Under the pieces are notes generated by a model that did not search any database, was not told the DNA's origin, and saw only the letters and a program-made list of their open reading frames with translations. This document shows positions 28,900 through 38,208 of a stretch of 64,000 nucleotides of DNA, in pieces. The translations under genes were made by a program, and so were the position numbers. This stretch comes from Winogradskyella bathintestinalis (GTDB lineage Bacteria > Bacteroidota > Bacteroidia > Flavobacteriales > Flavobacteriaceae): assembly GCF_030407435.1 (NCBI RefSeq), contig NZ_JASDDK010000002.1, forward strand, positions 900,702-964,701, read 5' to 3'. Position 1 is the stretch's first letter. Every line of letters begins with the position of its first letter.

Positions 28900-30857
28900 G
28901 AAAATTATTACTCTTAGCCACTGTAATTCTAGTTGGTCTTGTTTTTATTGCTCGTCTATTTTATCTTCAAGTATACAGCAGTTCGGACTACAATATTTTT
29001 GAAGACACGGCAATAAGAAAAGTTTACAATTATCCAAAACGTGGTTACGTATATGACAGAAATGGAAAACTTTTAGTTGCCAATCAACCGTCTTACGATG
29101 TAATGGTCATTCCAAGAGAAGTTATTCCTTTAGACTCTGTTGAATTAGAGGAATTTTGTGAATTACTAAAGATTACCGAAGAAGAATATCATAAAAAATT
29201 AGCAAAAGCCACGAGTTATTCACCAAGATTACCTTCACCATTTGTACCACAATTGTCTAAAATAGATTATGCTGTACTCCAAGAAAAAATGCGGAAATTT
29301 GAAGGTTTTTACGTTCAAAAACGGTCTTTAAGATCTTATCAAACTAATATTGGTGCTAACGTCCTAGGTGACCTTGGTGAGGTTAATCGAAAAACGATTA
29401 AGAGTGAACCCTATTATGTATTGGGAGATTTAATAGGCAAACAAGGGGTTGAAAAAACTTACGAAGATGTGTTGCGAGGGGTAAAGGGCATAAAATTTAT
29501 TCAGAAGGACCGTTTTAATAAAAACATTGGTCCGTTTAAAGAAGGTAAATTAGACACCTTACCTCAACCAGGAAAAGATATTACTTTAACCATAGACTCA
29601 GAACTTCAAGCTTATGGAGAATTGCTTATGAAACATAAGCGTGGCGGTATTGTCGCTATTGATCCAAGTAGTGGAGAAATACTAGCAATGGTAACGGGAC
29701 CGAGTTATAATCCAAATCTATTGGTAGGCAGAGAGCGTAATAAGAATTTTTCTCGTCTATTTTTAGATAAAATAAATAAACCCACATTCGATAGAGGATT
29801 ACAGGCTCAATATCCTCCTGGATCACCTTTTAAAGTAATTAATGCACTCATAGGTTTACAAGAAGAAATTGTTGATGTTGATGATAAATTTACATGCAGA
29901 ATGGGTTACTATTACGGTAGCAGAAAATTAACAGGCTGTCATCAGCATCGAAGTCCTGCGGATATGAATTTAGGCATCGCCCAATCTTGCAACGCCTATT
30001 TCGTAAATGTTTACCGTCGCATTATTGATAAGTATGATGATGCTGGAAAAGGGATGAATATTTGGGCTAATCATGCTAGAAGTTTTGGTTTAGGCAATTT
30101 TTTGAATAATGATTTATCCGTTGGACAACCTGGTAGAATACCAGATGGCGATTATTACGATAGAGCTTACGGAGACAACCGTTGGGGATCCACTTATATT
30201 GTTTCGAATGCCATCGGACAAGGCGAAGTGGAAACTACACCAATTCAGTTAGCGAACATGGTTGCTGCTATAGGCAATCGTGGTTATTATTACACACCGC
30301 ATATCATTAAAAGTATAGAAGGGGATAGTATACCTAAAAAATATAAAACACCAAAACATACCACTATTGAGAAACGCCATTTTGAACCTGTTGTGCAAGG
30401 TATGTATGACGTTTATAATAAAGGAACAGCGCAATATTTACAAGTACCAGGCATAGAAATCTGTGGAAAAACAGGAACTGCTGAAAATTTCATAAAAATT
30501 GACAGCGTAAAAACTCAACTCACAGATCATTCAATTTTTGTCGCTTTTGCTCCAAAGGATAAGCCGAAGATTGCTATTGCCGTTTTTGTAGAAAATGGCT
30601 ATTGGGGAAGTAGATTTGCTGGTAAAATGGCAAGTCTCATGATAGAAAAACATCTTAAAGGAACAATTACCAGAAACGATTTAGAGCAATGGATTCTAAC
30701 CCATAGCTTAGAAAACGAATATAAAAAACCATATTCAGGAGAGCCTTTTAAAATTAATGGCGAAACTACACTTCAGGTCATTGACAACTATGCGATTAAT
30801 AGTGAAGAGAATAATGCCATTAAAAATGAATCTGACCAGCAAAATTTAAAAAATTAA
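28896..30857 (+). CDS. mrdA: Penicillin-binding protein 2 (elongasome transpeptidase)
   Basis: Class B PBP that cross-links sidewall peptidoglycan with RodA. The 653-residue protein has one N-terminal helix (about 3-24), a pedestal domain to about 225, and a transpeptidase domain with SxxK at Ser310 (GSPFK), SxN at Ser364-Asn366 (SCN) and KTG at 525-527. The more common threonine after the active serine is Pro here. The C-terminal 55 residues are a polar extension beyond the domain. It overlaps mreD by four bases and rodA by one. Confidence 0.95.
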   Translation: MRKLLLLATVILVGLVFIARLFYLQVYSSSDYNIFEDTAIRKVYNYPKRGYVYDRNGKLLVANQPSYDVMVIPREVIPLDSVELEEFCELLKITEEEYHKKLAKATSYSPRLPSPFVPQLSKIDYAVLQEKMRKFEGFYVQKRSLRSYQTNIGANVLGDLGEVNRKTIKSEPYYVLGDLIGKQGVEKTYEDVLRGVKGIKFIQKDRFNKNIGPFKEGKLDTLPQPGKDITLTIDSELQAYGELLMKHKRGGIVAIDPSSGEILAMVTGPSYNPNLLVGRERNKNFSRLFLDKINKPTFDRGLQAQYPPGSPFKVINALIGLQEEIVDVDDKFTCRMGYYYGSRKLTGCHQHRSPADMNLGIAQSCNAYFVNVYRRIIDKYDDAGKGMNIWANHARSFGLGNFLNNDLSVGQPGRIPDGDYYDRAYGDNRWGSTYIVSNAIGQGEVETTPIQLANMVAAIGNRGYYYTPHIIKSIEGDSIPKKYKTPKHTTIEKRHFEPVVQGMYDVYNKGTAQYLQVPGIEICGKTGTAENFIKIDSVKTQLTDHSIFVAFAPKDKPKIAIAVFVENGYWGSRFAGKMASLMIEKHLKGTITRNDLEQWILTHSLENEYKKPYSGEPFKINGETTLQVIDNYAINSEENNAIKNESDQQNLKN

Positions 30858-32137
30858 TGTTAAGGGAGAATCATAGAGGTTTTAAATTCGATTGGGTAAC
30901 TATTGTACTTTTTTTACTTTTAGTAACATTTGGCTATTTCAATATCTTATCCGCATCTCACGTAGGTGATATTACAAGTTATTTTGATACGTCACAATTA
31001 TACGGAAAACACTTAATATTTATTGCTCTTACTTTTGTGCTCATTGTCCTAATTCTATCAGTTGAGGCCAAATTCTATGAACGATTTGCAAGTATTATTT
31101 ATTTAATAGCAATGTTGGCCTTGGTAGGCTTATTTCTCTTTGGAAAAGATGTGAATGGAGCACGTTCGTGGTATGGTATTGGTAGTATGACAATACAACC
31201 TAGTGAATTCGCTAAGTTTGCAACAGCCTTAGCAGTAGCAAAATACATAAGCGACTTGCAGACTAACATGACCTCTATTAAGCATCAAATTAGAGTTGCT
31301 GCCATTATATTTATACCTGCAATCTTGATCTTACTTCAAAATGATGCCGGAAGTACAATTGTTTATTTAGCCTTTTTCTTTGTTTTTTATCGCGAAGGTT
31401 TACAACAAGTGTATTTAATTATCGGGTTATCATTAATTATTTTAGCTGTATTGGGACTAAAATTCGGTGTATTAATTACAGCTTTAATTGCTTTGGTTAT
31501 TATAGCTGCGGTATACGTTTTTAGAAAGAAAAAAAGAGGATCGATAATGCAATATATTGTAGTCCTTTTAGTGGCTACTAGTTTTTCTTATGGTGTGAAA
31601 TTGTTTTACAATCATGTTCTTAAACCTCATCAACAAAATAGAATTAGTCTTTGGCTTCGTTTAGAAAAAGATCCTGCGAAATTAGAGCGGATGAAAAAAG
31701 CCGAAGCTTACAATCTCATCCAATCCGAACAAGCTATAAGTTCAGGAGGTATATCTGGTAAAGGTTTTTTACAAGGCACGAGAACTACAGGAAAATTTGT
31801 TCCAGAACAACATACCGATTATATTTTTAGTACCGTTGGCGAAGAATGGGGATTTTTAGGAACAAGCTTCGTGGTCTTTATATTTGTATTGCTAATCGTC
31901 AGAATTTTATTTTTGGCAGAAGCACAAAAGTCACAATTCAGTCGGGTATATGGGTATGGTGTAGCCTCTATCCTATTCGTGCATTTCACTATCAATATAG
32001 GTATGGTTATGGGATTAATTCCAACAGTTGGTATCCCGTTGCCGTTTTTCAGTTACGGCGGCTCAGGACTTTGGGGCTTTACCATTTTACTGTTTATTTT
32101 TGTAAAGCTAGATAGTAATAAAATTAATGAGTGGTAA
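30857..32137 (+). CDS. rodA: Peptidoglycan glycosyltransferase RodA
   Basis: SEDS-family polymerase that partners PBP2. The 426-residue protein has about ten membrane helices, the conserved NGARSWYGIG, IQPSEFAKFA, LLQNDAGST and, near the C-terminus, PEQHTDYIFSTVGEEWGF and PLPFFSYGGSG. Compared with the E. coli protein, a loop and helix near 190-245 are longer, as is usual in Bacteroidota. Its ATG overlaps the PBP2 stop by one base, and a perfect palindrome follows the operon at 32232. Confidence 0.96.
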   Translation: MLRENHRGFKFDWVTIVLFLLLVTFGYFNILSASHVGDITSYFDTSQLYGKHLIFIALTFVLIVLILSVEAKFYERFASIIYLIAMLALVGLFLFGKDVNGARSWYGIGSMTIQPSEFAKFATALAVAKYISDLQTNMTSIKHQIRVAAIIFIPAILILLQNDAGSTIVYLAFFFVFYREGLQQVYLIIGLSLIILAVLGLKFGVLITALIALVIIAAVYVFRKKKRGSIMQYIVVLLVATSFSYGVKLFYNHVLKPHQQNRISLWLRLEKDPAKLERMKKAEAYNLIQSEQAISSGGISGKGFLQGTRTTGKFVPEQHTDYIFSTVGEEWGFLGTSFVVFIFVLLIVRILFLAEAQKSQFSRVYGYGVASILFVHFTINIGMVMGLIPTVGIPLPFFSYGGSGLWGFTILLFIFVKLDSNKINEW

Positions 32138-32231
32138 GAAAGATTAGCAATCATTCTGCTATTAACTTCTCTATGACAGACTTATTTTTATTTAACTGCT
32201 AAAAAACCCTTTTCCATTAGTAATCATAGAA

Positions 32232-32262
32232 AACCTACAAGGTTTTCAAAACCTTGTAGGTT
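32232..32262. repeat. 31-base perfect palindrome, probable bidirectional terminator and repeat family member
   Basis: Two perfectly complementary 15-base arms flank one C, between the convergent ends of rodA and valS. The central 15 bases, AGGTTTTCAAAACCT, occur again at 60402-60416. There is no long T tract on either side. It may stop transcription from both sides, but the recurrence of the core points to a dispersed palindromic repeat. Confidence 0.75.
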
Positions 32263-32268
32263 GTAATA

Positions 32269-34899
32269 TTACTGCAAACTAGATAAGCTAGCTTGTATGG
32301 TTTCAATTTTAGCTAAAGCATCAGCTTCTTTCTTTTTCTCTGCAGCAACTACTTGTTCTGGCGCACCAGCTACAAAACGCTCATTTGACAATTTCTTTTG
32401 TACAGATTTTAAAAACCCTTCAGTGTACTTTAACTCTTCTGTAAGTTTCTCTATTTCCGCTTCAATATCAATACTCCCTTCCATAGGAATAAAATATTCA
32501 TTCGATTTTACGCGGTAGGTTAAAGCGCCTTCAACGGGTTCGTTTACATATTCGAAATTACTTAAATTTCCTAATTTCGAAATAACATCATCAAACGTGG
32601 TATTTACCTTTTCGTTATTCACCACCGAAAAGCCAATAGCATCTTTAAAAGCTATATTTTTCTGTTTTCTAATATTTCTTAGACCTGAAATGACTTCTGA
32701 AGCAAAATCGAATTCAGAAATTAAGGTTTCATTAATTGGTTTTGGCTCTGGCCATTTTGCAATAATTAAGGCTTCTTCTGGTGAACGTTCTTTGATATAA
32801 TGCCAAATATCTTCCGTTAAAAATGGCATAAATGGATGAACTACTTTTAAATTATCTTCAAAAATAGACATTACTTTTTCATAGGTGATTCTGTCGATTG
32901 GTTGCTTGTAAGCTGGCTTCACCATTTCTAACATCCATCCACAAAAATCATCATAAATCAATTTGTAAATAGTCATTAAAGCATCACTTAATCTGTACTT
33001 GCTAAAATGATCTTCTATTTCTATTAGTGCTGCCTGAAACTTAGACTCATACCATTCTAGCGCTATTTTGCTAGAATTAGGTTGATCTATATCTGCGACT
33101 TCCCACAAATTAGTCAATTGAAAGGCGTTCCAAATTTTATTTCCAAACCCTCTTCCCTGTTGACATAGAGTTTCATCAAACATTAGATCATTACCAGCAG
33201 CAGAGCTCAGTAGCAACCCTACTCTAACACCATCTGCTGTATACTCTTCTATTAATTTTAAAGCATCAGGTGAGTTTCCTAATGATTTAGACATTTTTCG
33301 TCTTTGTTTATCTCTTACCAGACCCGTTAAGTAAACATTCTCAAACGGCTTTTCATCTTTATATTCGTAACCTGCTACAATCATACGTGCTACCCAAAAG
33401 AACAAAATATCCGGGCCAGTTACTAAATCATTGGTTGGATAATAGTATTTTATTTCTTCGTTTTCAGGATTACGAATACCGTCGAAAACACTCATTGGCC
33501 ATAACCATGAGCTAAACCAAGTGTCTAATGCATCTGTATCTTGCTTTAAATCTGATGCTTGAATCTCGAAATTAGAAGATTTTTCTCTAGCGAGATTAAC
33601 AGCCTCCTCAATAGATTCAGCAACCACAAAATCTTCTTTTCCATCACCATAGAAATACGCCGGAATCTGCTGTCCCCAAAGTAACTGACGTGAAATATTC
33701 CAATCTCGGATATTCTCCATCCAATGGCGATAGGTGTTTTCAAATTTCTTGGGAAACAATTTTACGTCACCTGTTTTTAAAACTGCGTCAATGGCAGGTT
33801 GTGCCAAATCTTCCATTTTAAGAAACCATTGATCACTTAATCTTGGCTCGATTACGGCTTTAGTTCTTTCCGAAGTCCCTACTTTATTAATATGGTTTTC
33901 GGTTTTTACTAAAATACCAGCGTCTTCTAACTCTTTAACAACTGCTTTTCTTGCTACAAAACGATCTTGACCTTCGTAATGCATTCCGAAGCTATTTAAA
34001 CTAGCATCTTCATTAAAAATATCAACAACTTCTAGCCCATGCTTATCTCCTAAAATTTTATCATTTTCATCGTGAGCAGGAGTAACTTTTAAACAGCCGG
34101 TACCAAATTCCACATCTACATATTCATCTTCTATAATGGGGATAACTCTACCACATATTGGTACAATTGCTTTTTTGCCTTTGAGGTGTGTAAATCTTTC
34201 GTCATTTGGATTGATACAAATAGCAGTATCTCCAAAAATCGTTTCTGGTCTTGTGGTTGCAATGGTTAATTTTTCATCGCTTCCTTCCACTTTATATTCT
34301 AAATAATATAAAAGGCCTTGTTTCTCAACATGAATTACCTCTTCGTCAGATAACGTGGTTTTGGCTTCCGGGTCCCAATTAACCATTCGGTAACCTCTAT
34401 AAATCAAACCTTTATTATACAAATCTACGAATACCTTAATCACGGCTTCAGACATATCGTCATCCATAGTAAATTTGGTGCGATCCCAATCGCAAGAGCA
34501 TCCTAATTTCTTTAATTGTTCTAAAATGACACCACCATACTCTTCGGTCCATTCCCAAGCATGTTTTAAAAACTCCGCACGAGATAAATCATTTTTATCA
34601 ATGCCTTGTTCTTTCAATTTAGCTACAACTTTTGCCTCGGTAGCGATAGATGCATGATCTGTACCAGGAACCCAACATGCATTTTTCCCCAATAAACGTG
34701 CCCTACGAATTAACACATCTTGTATGGTATTATTTAACATGTGCCCCATGTGTAATACACCTGTGACATTCGGAGGAGGAATTACAATAGTATATGGTTC
34801 TCTTTCATCTGGTTTAGAATGAAAGTAATTGTGCTGCATCCAATAGTCGTACCACTTATTTTCTACAGATAGCGCATTATATTTAGATGGAATTTCCAT
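32269..34899 (-). CDS. valS: Valyl-tRNA synthetase
   Basis: Class Ia aminoacyl-tRNA synthetase that charges tRNA-Val and edits Thr. HIGH-type signature HMGH at 50-53 within PPPNVTGVLHMGH, the CP1 editing domain in the middle (TTRPETIFGDTA, GTGCLKVTPAHDEND), KMSKS near 556, the anticodon-binding helical domain, and a C-terminal coiled coil of about 65 residues are all visible. The length (876) is normal. A TACTTTTG element on the minus strand at 34939-34946 lies 40 bases ahead of the ATG. Confidence 0.98.
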   Translation of the reverse strand: MEIPSKYNALSVENKWYDYWMQHNYFHSKPDEREPYTIVIPPPNVTGVLHMGHMLNNTIQDVLIRRARLLGKNACWVPGTDHASIATEAKVVAKLKEQGIDKNDLSRAEFLKHAWEWTEEYGGVILEQLKKLGCSCDWDRTKFTMDDDMSEAVIKVFVDLYNKGLIYRGYRMVNWDPEAKTTLSDEEVIHVEKQGLLYYLEYKVEGSDEKLTIATTRPETIFGDTAICINPNDERFTHLKGKKAIVPICGRVIPIIEDEYVDVEFGTGCLKVTPAHDENDKILGDKHGLEVVDIFNEDASLNSFGMHYEGQDRFVARKAVVKELEDAGILVKTENHINKVGTSERTKAVIEPRLSDQWFLKMEDLAQPAIDAVLKTGDVKLFPKKFENTYRHWMENIRDWNISRQLLWGQQIPAYFYGDGKEDFVVAESIEEAVNLAREKSSNFEIQASDLKQDTDALDTWFSSWLWPMSVFDGIRNPENEEIKYYYPTNDLVTGPDILFFWVARMIVAGYEYKDEKPFENVYLTGLVRDKQRRKMSKSLGNSPDALKLIEEYTADGVRVGLLLSSAAGNDLMFDETLCQQGRGFGNKIWNAFQLTNLWEVADIDQPNSSKIALEWYESKFQAALIEIEDHFSKYRLSDALMTIYKLIYDDFCGWMLEMVKPAYKQPIDRITYEKVMSIFEDNLKVVHPFMPFLTEDIWHYIKERSPEEALIIAKWPEPKPINETLISEFDFASEVISGLRNIRKQKNIAFKDAIGFSVVNNEKVNTTFDDVISKLGNLSNFEYVNEPVEGALTYRVKSNEYFIPMEGSIDIEAEIEKLTEELKYTEGFLKSVQKKLSNERFVAGAPEQVVAAEKKKEADALAKIETIQASLSSLQ

Positions 34900-34938
34900 G
34901 TTTTGGTATTGTTTTTGTAATACTTAAATTAGAACAAA

Positions 34939-34946
34939 CAAAAGTA
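34939..34946 (-). promoter_or_regulatory. Candidate valS -7 element
   Basis: On the minus strand this reads TACTTTTG, matching TAnnTTTG, 40 bases ahead of the valS ATG. No -33 partner at the right spacing is seen. Confidence 0.4.
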
Positions 34947-35039
34947 CTTATAATTCCTATTTAGCGAAATTATTAGCACAAGAATATAGGTTGAGAAACC
35001 ATAAAATCTGTTAAATGGAGTGCATTACGTCCAATAAAT

Positions 35040-35070
35040 TTTGACGGCAACTAAAAAGTAAGTAGTTTTG
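35040..35070 (+). promoter_or_regulatory. Bacteroidota-type promoter for the DUF1573 gene
   Basis: TTTG at 35040-35043 and TAGTTTTG at 35063-35070 are separated by 19 bases, a full match to the Bacteroidota consensus. Transcription would start near 35077, about 16 bases before the ATG. Confidence 0.7.
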
Positions 35071-35092
35071 AATAATCAATTTTAAAATTAAA

Positions 35093-35521
35093 ATGATGAA
35101 AAATTTAATAGCAATTTTATTTGTAGGCCTAATTAGTTTGGGTTCTTTTGCTCAAGAAAAAGTAGCAAAAATAGAATTTAAAACCGATGTTATAGACTAT
35201 GGTACCATTGAAAAAGGTGCCGACGGAGTTAGAACTTTTGAGTTTACTAATACTGGTGATGCTCCTTTGGTAATCTCTAACGTAAAATCGACTTGCGGTT
35301 GTACCGTACCTAAAAAACCGAAAGGACCAATTTTACCAGGAGAAACTGGTGAGATTGAAGTAAAATATGACACAAAAAGAGTTAATCCTATCAGAAAAAC
35401 AATCACGGTCTTCTCTAATGCAGAGACTCCAACTGTTGCATTAAAAATAAAAGGTTTAGTTGTAGATTCTAATAAAACCAGTGTTTTAGAAAAAAAGCAA
35501 AAAAGTATGATTGAGCAATAA
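35093..35521 (+). CDS. DUF1573 exported protein
   Basis: A 142-residue protein with a signal peptide (about 1-20, GSFAQ end) and a single immunoglobulin-like DUF1573 domain. The family core is visible: FDYGTIEKG-like DYGTIEKG, FEFTNTGDAPLVI, and STCGCTVPKKP. The CGC cysteines may bind a metal or form a disulfide. DUF1573 proteins are common and often multicopy in Bacteroidota, periplasmic or surface located, with no established function. It has its own promoter and terminator; an alternative ATG lies one codon in. Confidence 0.9.
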   Translation: MMKNLIAILFVGLISLGSFAQEKVAKIEFKTDVIDYGTIEKGADGVRTFEFTNTGDAPLVISNVKSTCGCTVPKKPKGPILPGETGEIEVKYDTKRVNPIRKTITVFSNAETPTVALKIKGLVVDSNKTSVLEKKQKSMIEQ

Positions 35522-35539
35522 CTCAATTTTATTTAAGAT

Positions 35540-36928
35540 TTAAGGAAAGAGTTCTCGTTTTGAGAACTCTTTTTTTTGGTTAAAGACATTATCTAATTTA
35601 AATTTAAACGATTTCTTTTCGCCAAGACGTTCTATGCTGAGTCTAACCATTTTTCCTGTTTTGCCATGAAAGATTTTATTAATTTCAGACAATTTGTATT
35701 TATATGCTGGCCGACCGTTTAAACCAACTAAAATATCATTTACTCTTAAACCTGTAAGATATGCATTAGACGATTTTCTTATCTCCACTATTTTATATAT
35801 AGGTTTTATTAACATTCTATAATTTAGAGCACGGCTGATTTTTACAGCATTGTTATCCTTATTTTTAAAGCCTTTAAAAGATGGCATATTAATTTCATCC
35901 TTTACAAACTTGGTACCATTATATTCTAATACAATACCACTATTATTATAAGTAAATGGCTCTTTAAAACCACTATTTTTTCTAATATATAACCGCTTAT
36001 TCGTATAATCGAAAAAAAGATTGAATCGTTTTAAAACATCACCACCTAAACTGCCTTTACGATCTTTATAAATTTTGGTTAAATCTATTGATAACGAGTC
36101 TGGAAAAGCTACATTAGCATTAGTTAAATTAAATTCACTCAACTTCAGTGTATTCACTTTAGAACGCTTACCGTAAATAGAACCACTTAAACCTTTCCCT
36201 AAGTAATCCTTAAAAATTAAATTGTGCTTTGGTATTAGTCCTGCTTTTTCATCTTCGAGCAACCATAGAGCATCACTACTCCCCGTATCTATGAGCAACC
36301 TTACGCGTATTTTGTCCTTGAGTATAGTCACGTTGGCATCTAAATAAGGCTTATTCTTATGAATTACAATAGGAAGTGATTTCCATTTTTTTGATGATTT
36401 TGGTTTAAAAGCCGCTGGATTATACAACCTAATATATTTTGAAGCATAATTTATTTCAACCACAAAGTCTTTAAATATATCATAGCCAATAATACCATTT
36501 ATTTCTACACCAAGCCTTGGTGTAAAATCTATATTAGTATCAAAAACCACATACAAATCTTTATTGAGCCCAACAGCATTACCTATTTTTAATTTATTAT
36601 GGTTGGATTTCAGCGCTCTTAATTTGCCATTACCACCTAAGCCGTGTAAATAGAAAGTTTCGGTATTCTCTAAGTATAACGAGTCGTTTTCAGATAAATT
36701 AAACAGAATTGGCTTGCTTACGCCAGAATCTAAGATAAAAGACAAAACAACATCATTTATTTCTAACGGAATGATGATTAAGTTGCCTACAAAATCAAAA
36801 TCAATTTTGGTACTGATGTCTTCCTTTAAAAAAAAGCTTTCTTGAGCTATTAGAATCCCAAAATTACAACTGAGCAGGTATAGAACAATATGTACGCTTC
36901 GTAATTTCAAATTTTCGAATAATTTCAA
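35540..36928 (-). CDS. Retropepsin-like aspartyl protease with PDZ domain
   Basis: A 462-residue envelope protein. The N-terminus has a hydrophobic signal or anchor (about 12-29). Two aspartyl-protease halves follow: the first has ILDSG at 65-69 (a DSG in place of DTG), the second LIDTGSSD at 212-219. A PDZ domain occupies about 370-450 (LTGLRVNDILVGLNG). The fusion suggests a periplasmic or surface protease whose PDZ domain selects substrates. Its last codons overlap the terminator of the converging DUF1573 gene. The substrate is unknown. Similar aspartyl protease-PDZ proteins are widespread in Bacteroidota. Confidence 0.85.
   Translation of the reverse strand: MKLFENLKLRSVHIVLYLLSCNFGILIAQESFFLKEDISTKIDFDFVGNLIIIPLEINDVVLSFILDSGVSKPILFNLSENDSLYLENTETFYLHGLGGNGKLRALKSNHNKLKIGNAVGLNKDLYVVFDTNIDFTPRLGVEINGIIGYDIFKDFVVEINYASKYIRLYNPAAFKPKSSKKWKSLPIVIHKNKPYLDANVTILKDKIRVRLLIDTGSSDALWLLEDEKAGLIPKHNLIFKDYLGKGLSGSIYGKRSKVNTLKLSEFNLTNANVAFPDSLSIDLTKIYKDRKGSLGGDVLKRFNLFFDYTNKRLYIRKNSGFKEPFTYNNSGIVLEYNGTKFVKDEINMPSFKGFKNKDNNAVKISRALNYRMLIKPIYKIVEIRKSSNAYLTGLRVNDILVGLNGRPAYKYKLSEINKIFHGKTGKMVRLSIERLGEKKSFKFKLDNVFNQKKEFSKRELFP
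35546..35577 (+). terminator. Terminator after the DUF1573 gene, overlapping the coding end of the opposite gene
   Basis: An 11-bp perfect stem, AAAGAGTTCTC and its complement, with loop GTTTT is followed by a T run to 35577. The whole hairpin lies inside the 3' end of the convergent protease gene, where it codes for its last residues before the stop at 35540. Confidence 0.9.
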
Positions 36929-37017
36929 AGAAGTTACAAATCTTTAGAATACAATATATTTTAAGCATCATTTTTTAAATAAATTTTAAGACCTTAGCAT
37001 TTTAAAATCGATACCAC

Positions 37018-38208
37018 ATGCCAAAAATTTCAAATAAAGGCTCAAACATGCCAGAATCGCCAATCAGAAAATTGGTACCTTATGCTGAAGAAGCTCAAAA
37101 ACAAGGAAAAAACATCTATTATTTAAACATCGGTCAACCAGATATAAAAACTCCACAGGTTGCTTTAGATGCCATTAAACACCAAAATCTTGAGACTATC
37201 GCGTATAGCAGATCTGAAGGGTCAGAAAGCTATAGAATGAAAATTGCTGACTATTACAAACGCAATGCCATTAACGTTAATCATAAAGACATTCTCGTAA
37301 CTACTGGAGGTAGTGAAGCTCTGTTATTTGCGTTTGGAAGTATTATGGATGAAGGAGACGAAATTATAATACCTGAGCCATTTTATGCTAATTATAATGG
37401 ATTTTCAAATGCTTCTGGTGTAAATGTGGTTCCAGTAATTTCAAAGATTGAGGATAACTTTGCTTTACCACCTATAGAAGAATTCGAAAAACTCATTACT
37501 CCAAAAACCAAGGCAATTTTAATTTGTAATCCTGGAAATCCAACAGGTTATTTATATTCTAAAGAAGAAATAAAAAAATTAGCTGCCATTGTAAAAAAAC
37601 ACGATTTATTTTTAATAGCAGACGAAGTTTATAGAGAGTTTGTTTACGACGGTGAAGAACATTATTCCATTTTACAAGAACCTGGATTAGAAGATTATGC
37701 TATTGTCATTGATTCAGTTTCTAAGCGCTACAGTATGTGTGGGGCGAGAATCGGGTATTTAGTATCAAAAAATGAAGCGGTTATTAAAACGGCATTAAAA
37801 TTTGCGCAAGCAAGATTGAGTCCGCCAACTTTAGCACAGATTGCGAGTGAAGCTGCTTTAGATACTCCTCAAAGTTATTTTGACGATGTTAAAGACGAAT
37901 ATGTAAAACGCAGAAACACACTTATTTCAGGTTTAGAAAAAATAGAAGGAGTTAAAGTGGCTAAGCCAAATGGTGCTTTTTACTGTATTGCGGAATTACC
38001 AGTAAAAAATTCTGACGATTTCGCAAAATGGTTATTAGAATCTTTTGATTATAATAACGACACCGTAATGGTTGCTCCTGCTGCTGGGTTCTACTCGACT
38101 TCTGGAGTTGGATTAAATCAAATCCGAATTGCATACGTTTTAAATGAAGCGAGCTTAAAAATGGCTGTTAAAATTCTTGAAGAAGCCTTAAAAGTATACA
38201 AAGACTAA
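37018..38208 (+). CDS. Class I/II pyridoxal-phosphate aminotransferase (aspartate aminotransferase type)
   Basis: Fold-type I aminotransferase of 396 residues. Landmarks are YLNIGQPDI near the N-terminus, LVTTGGSEAL for the phosphate cup, ICNPGNPTGYLYS, IADEVYREFVYDG, and the PLP lysine in DSVSKRYSMCGARIGY (about residue 230). Aspartate or aromatic amino acids are the usual substrates in this group, but specificity is not clear from sequence. murB begins within its stop codon (TAATG), so the two are coupled. Confidence 0.93.
   Translation: MPKISNKGSNMPESPIRKLVPYAEEAQKQGKNIYYLNIGQPDIKTPQVALDAIKHQNLETIAYSRSEGSESYRMKIADYYKRNAINVNHKDILVTTGGSEALLFAFGSIMDEGDEIIIPEPFYANYNGFSNASGVNVVPVISKIEDNFALPPIEEFEKLITPKTKAILICNPGNPTGYLYSKEEIKKLAAIVKKHDLFLIADEVYREFVYDGEEHYSILQEPGLEDYAIVIDSVSKRYSMCGARIGYLVSKNEAVIKTALKFAQARLSPPTLAQIASEAALDTPQSYFDDVKDEYVKRRNTLISGLEKIEGVKVAKPNGAFYCIAELPVKNSDDFAKWLLESFDYNNDTVMVAPAAGFYSTSGVGLNQIRIAYVLNEASLKMAVKILEEALKVYKD

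Noticed and set aside
28896..30857. Loss of the active site in PBP2 because SxxK reads SPFK
   Set aside because: The pattern needs only Ser and Lys three apart; both are there, and SxN and KTG are intact.
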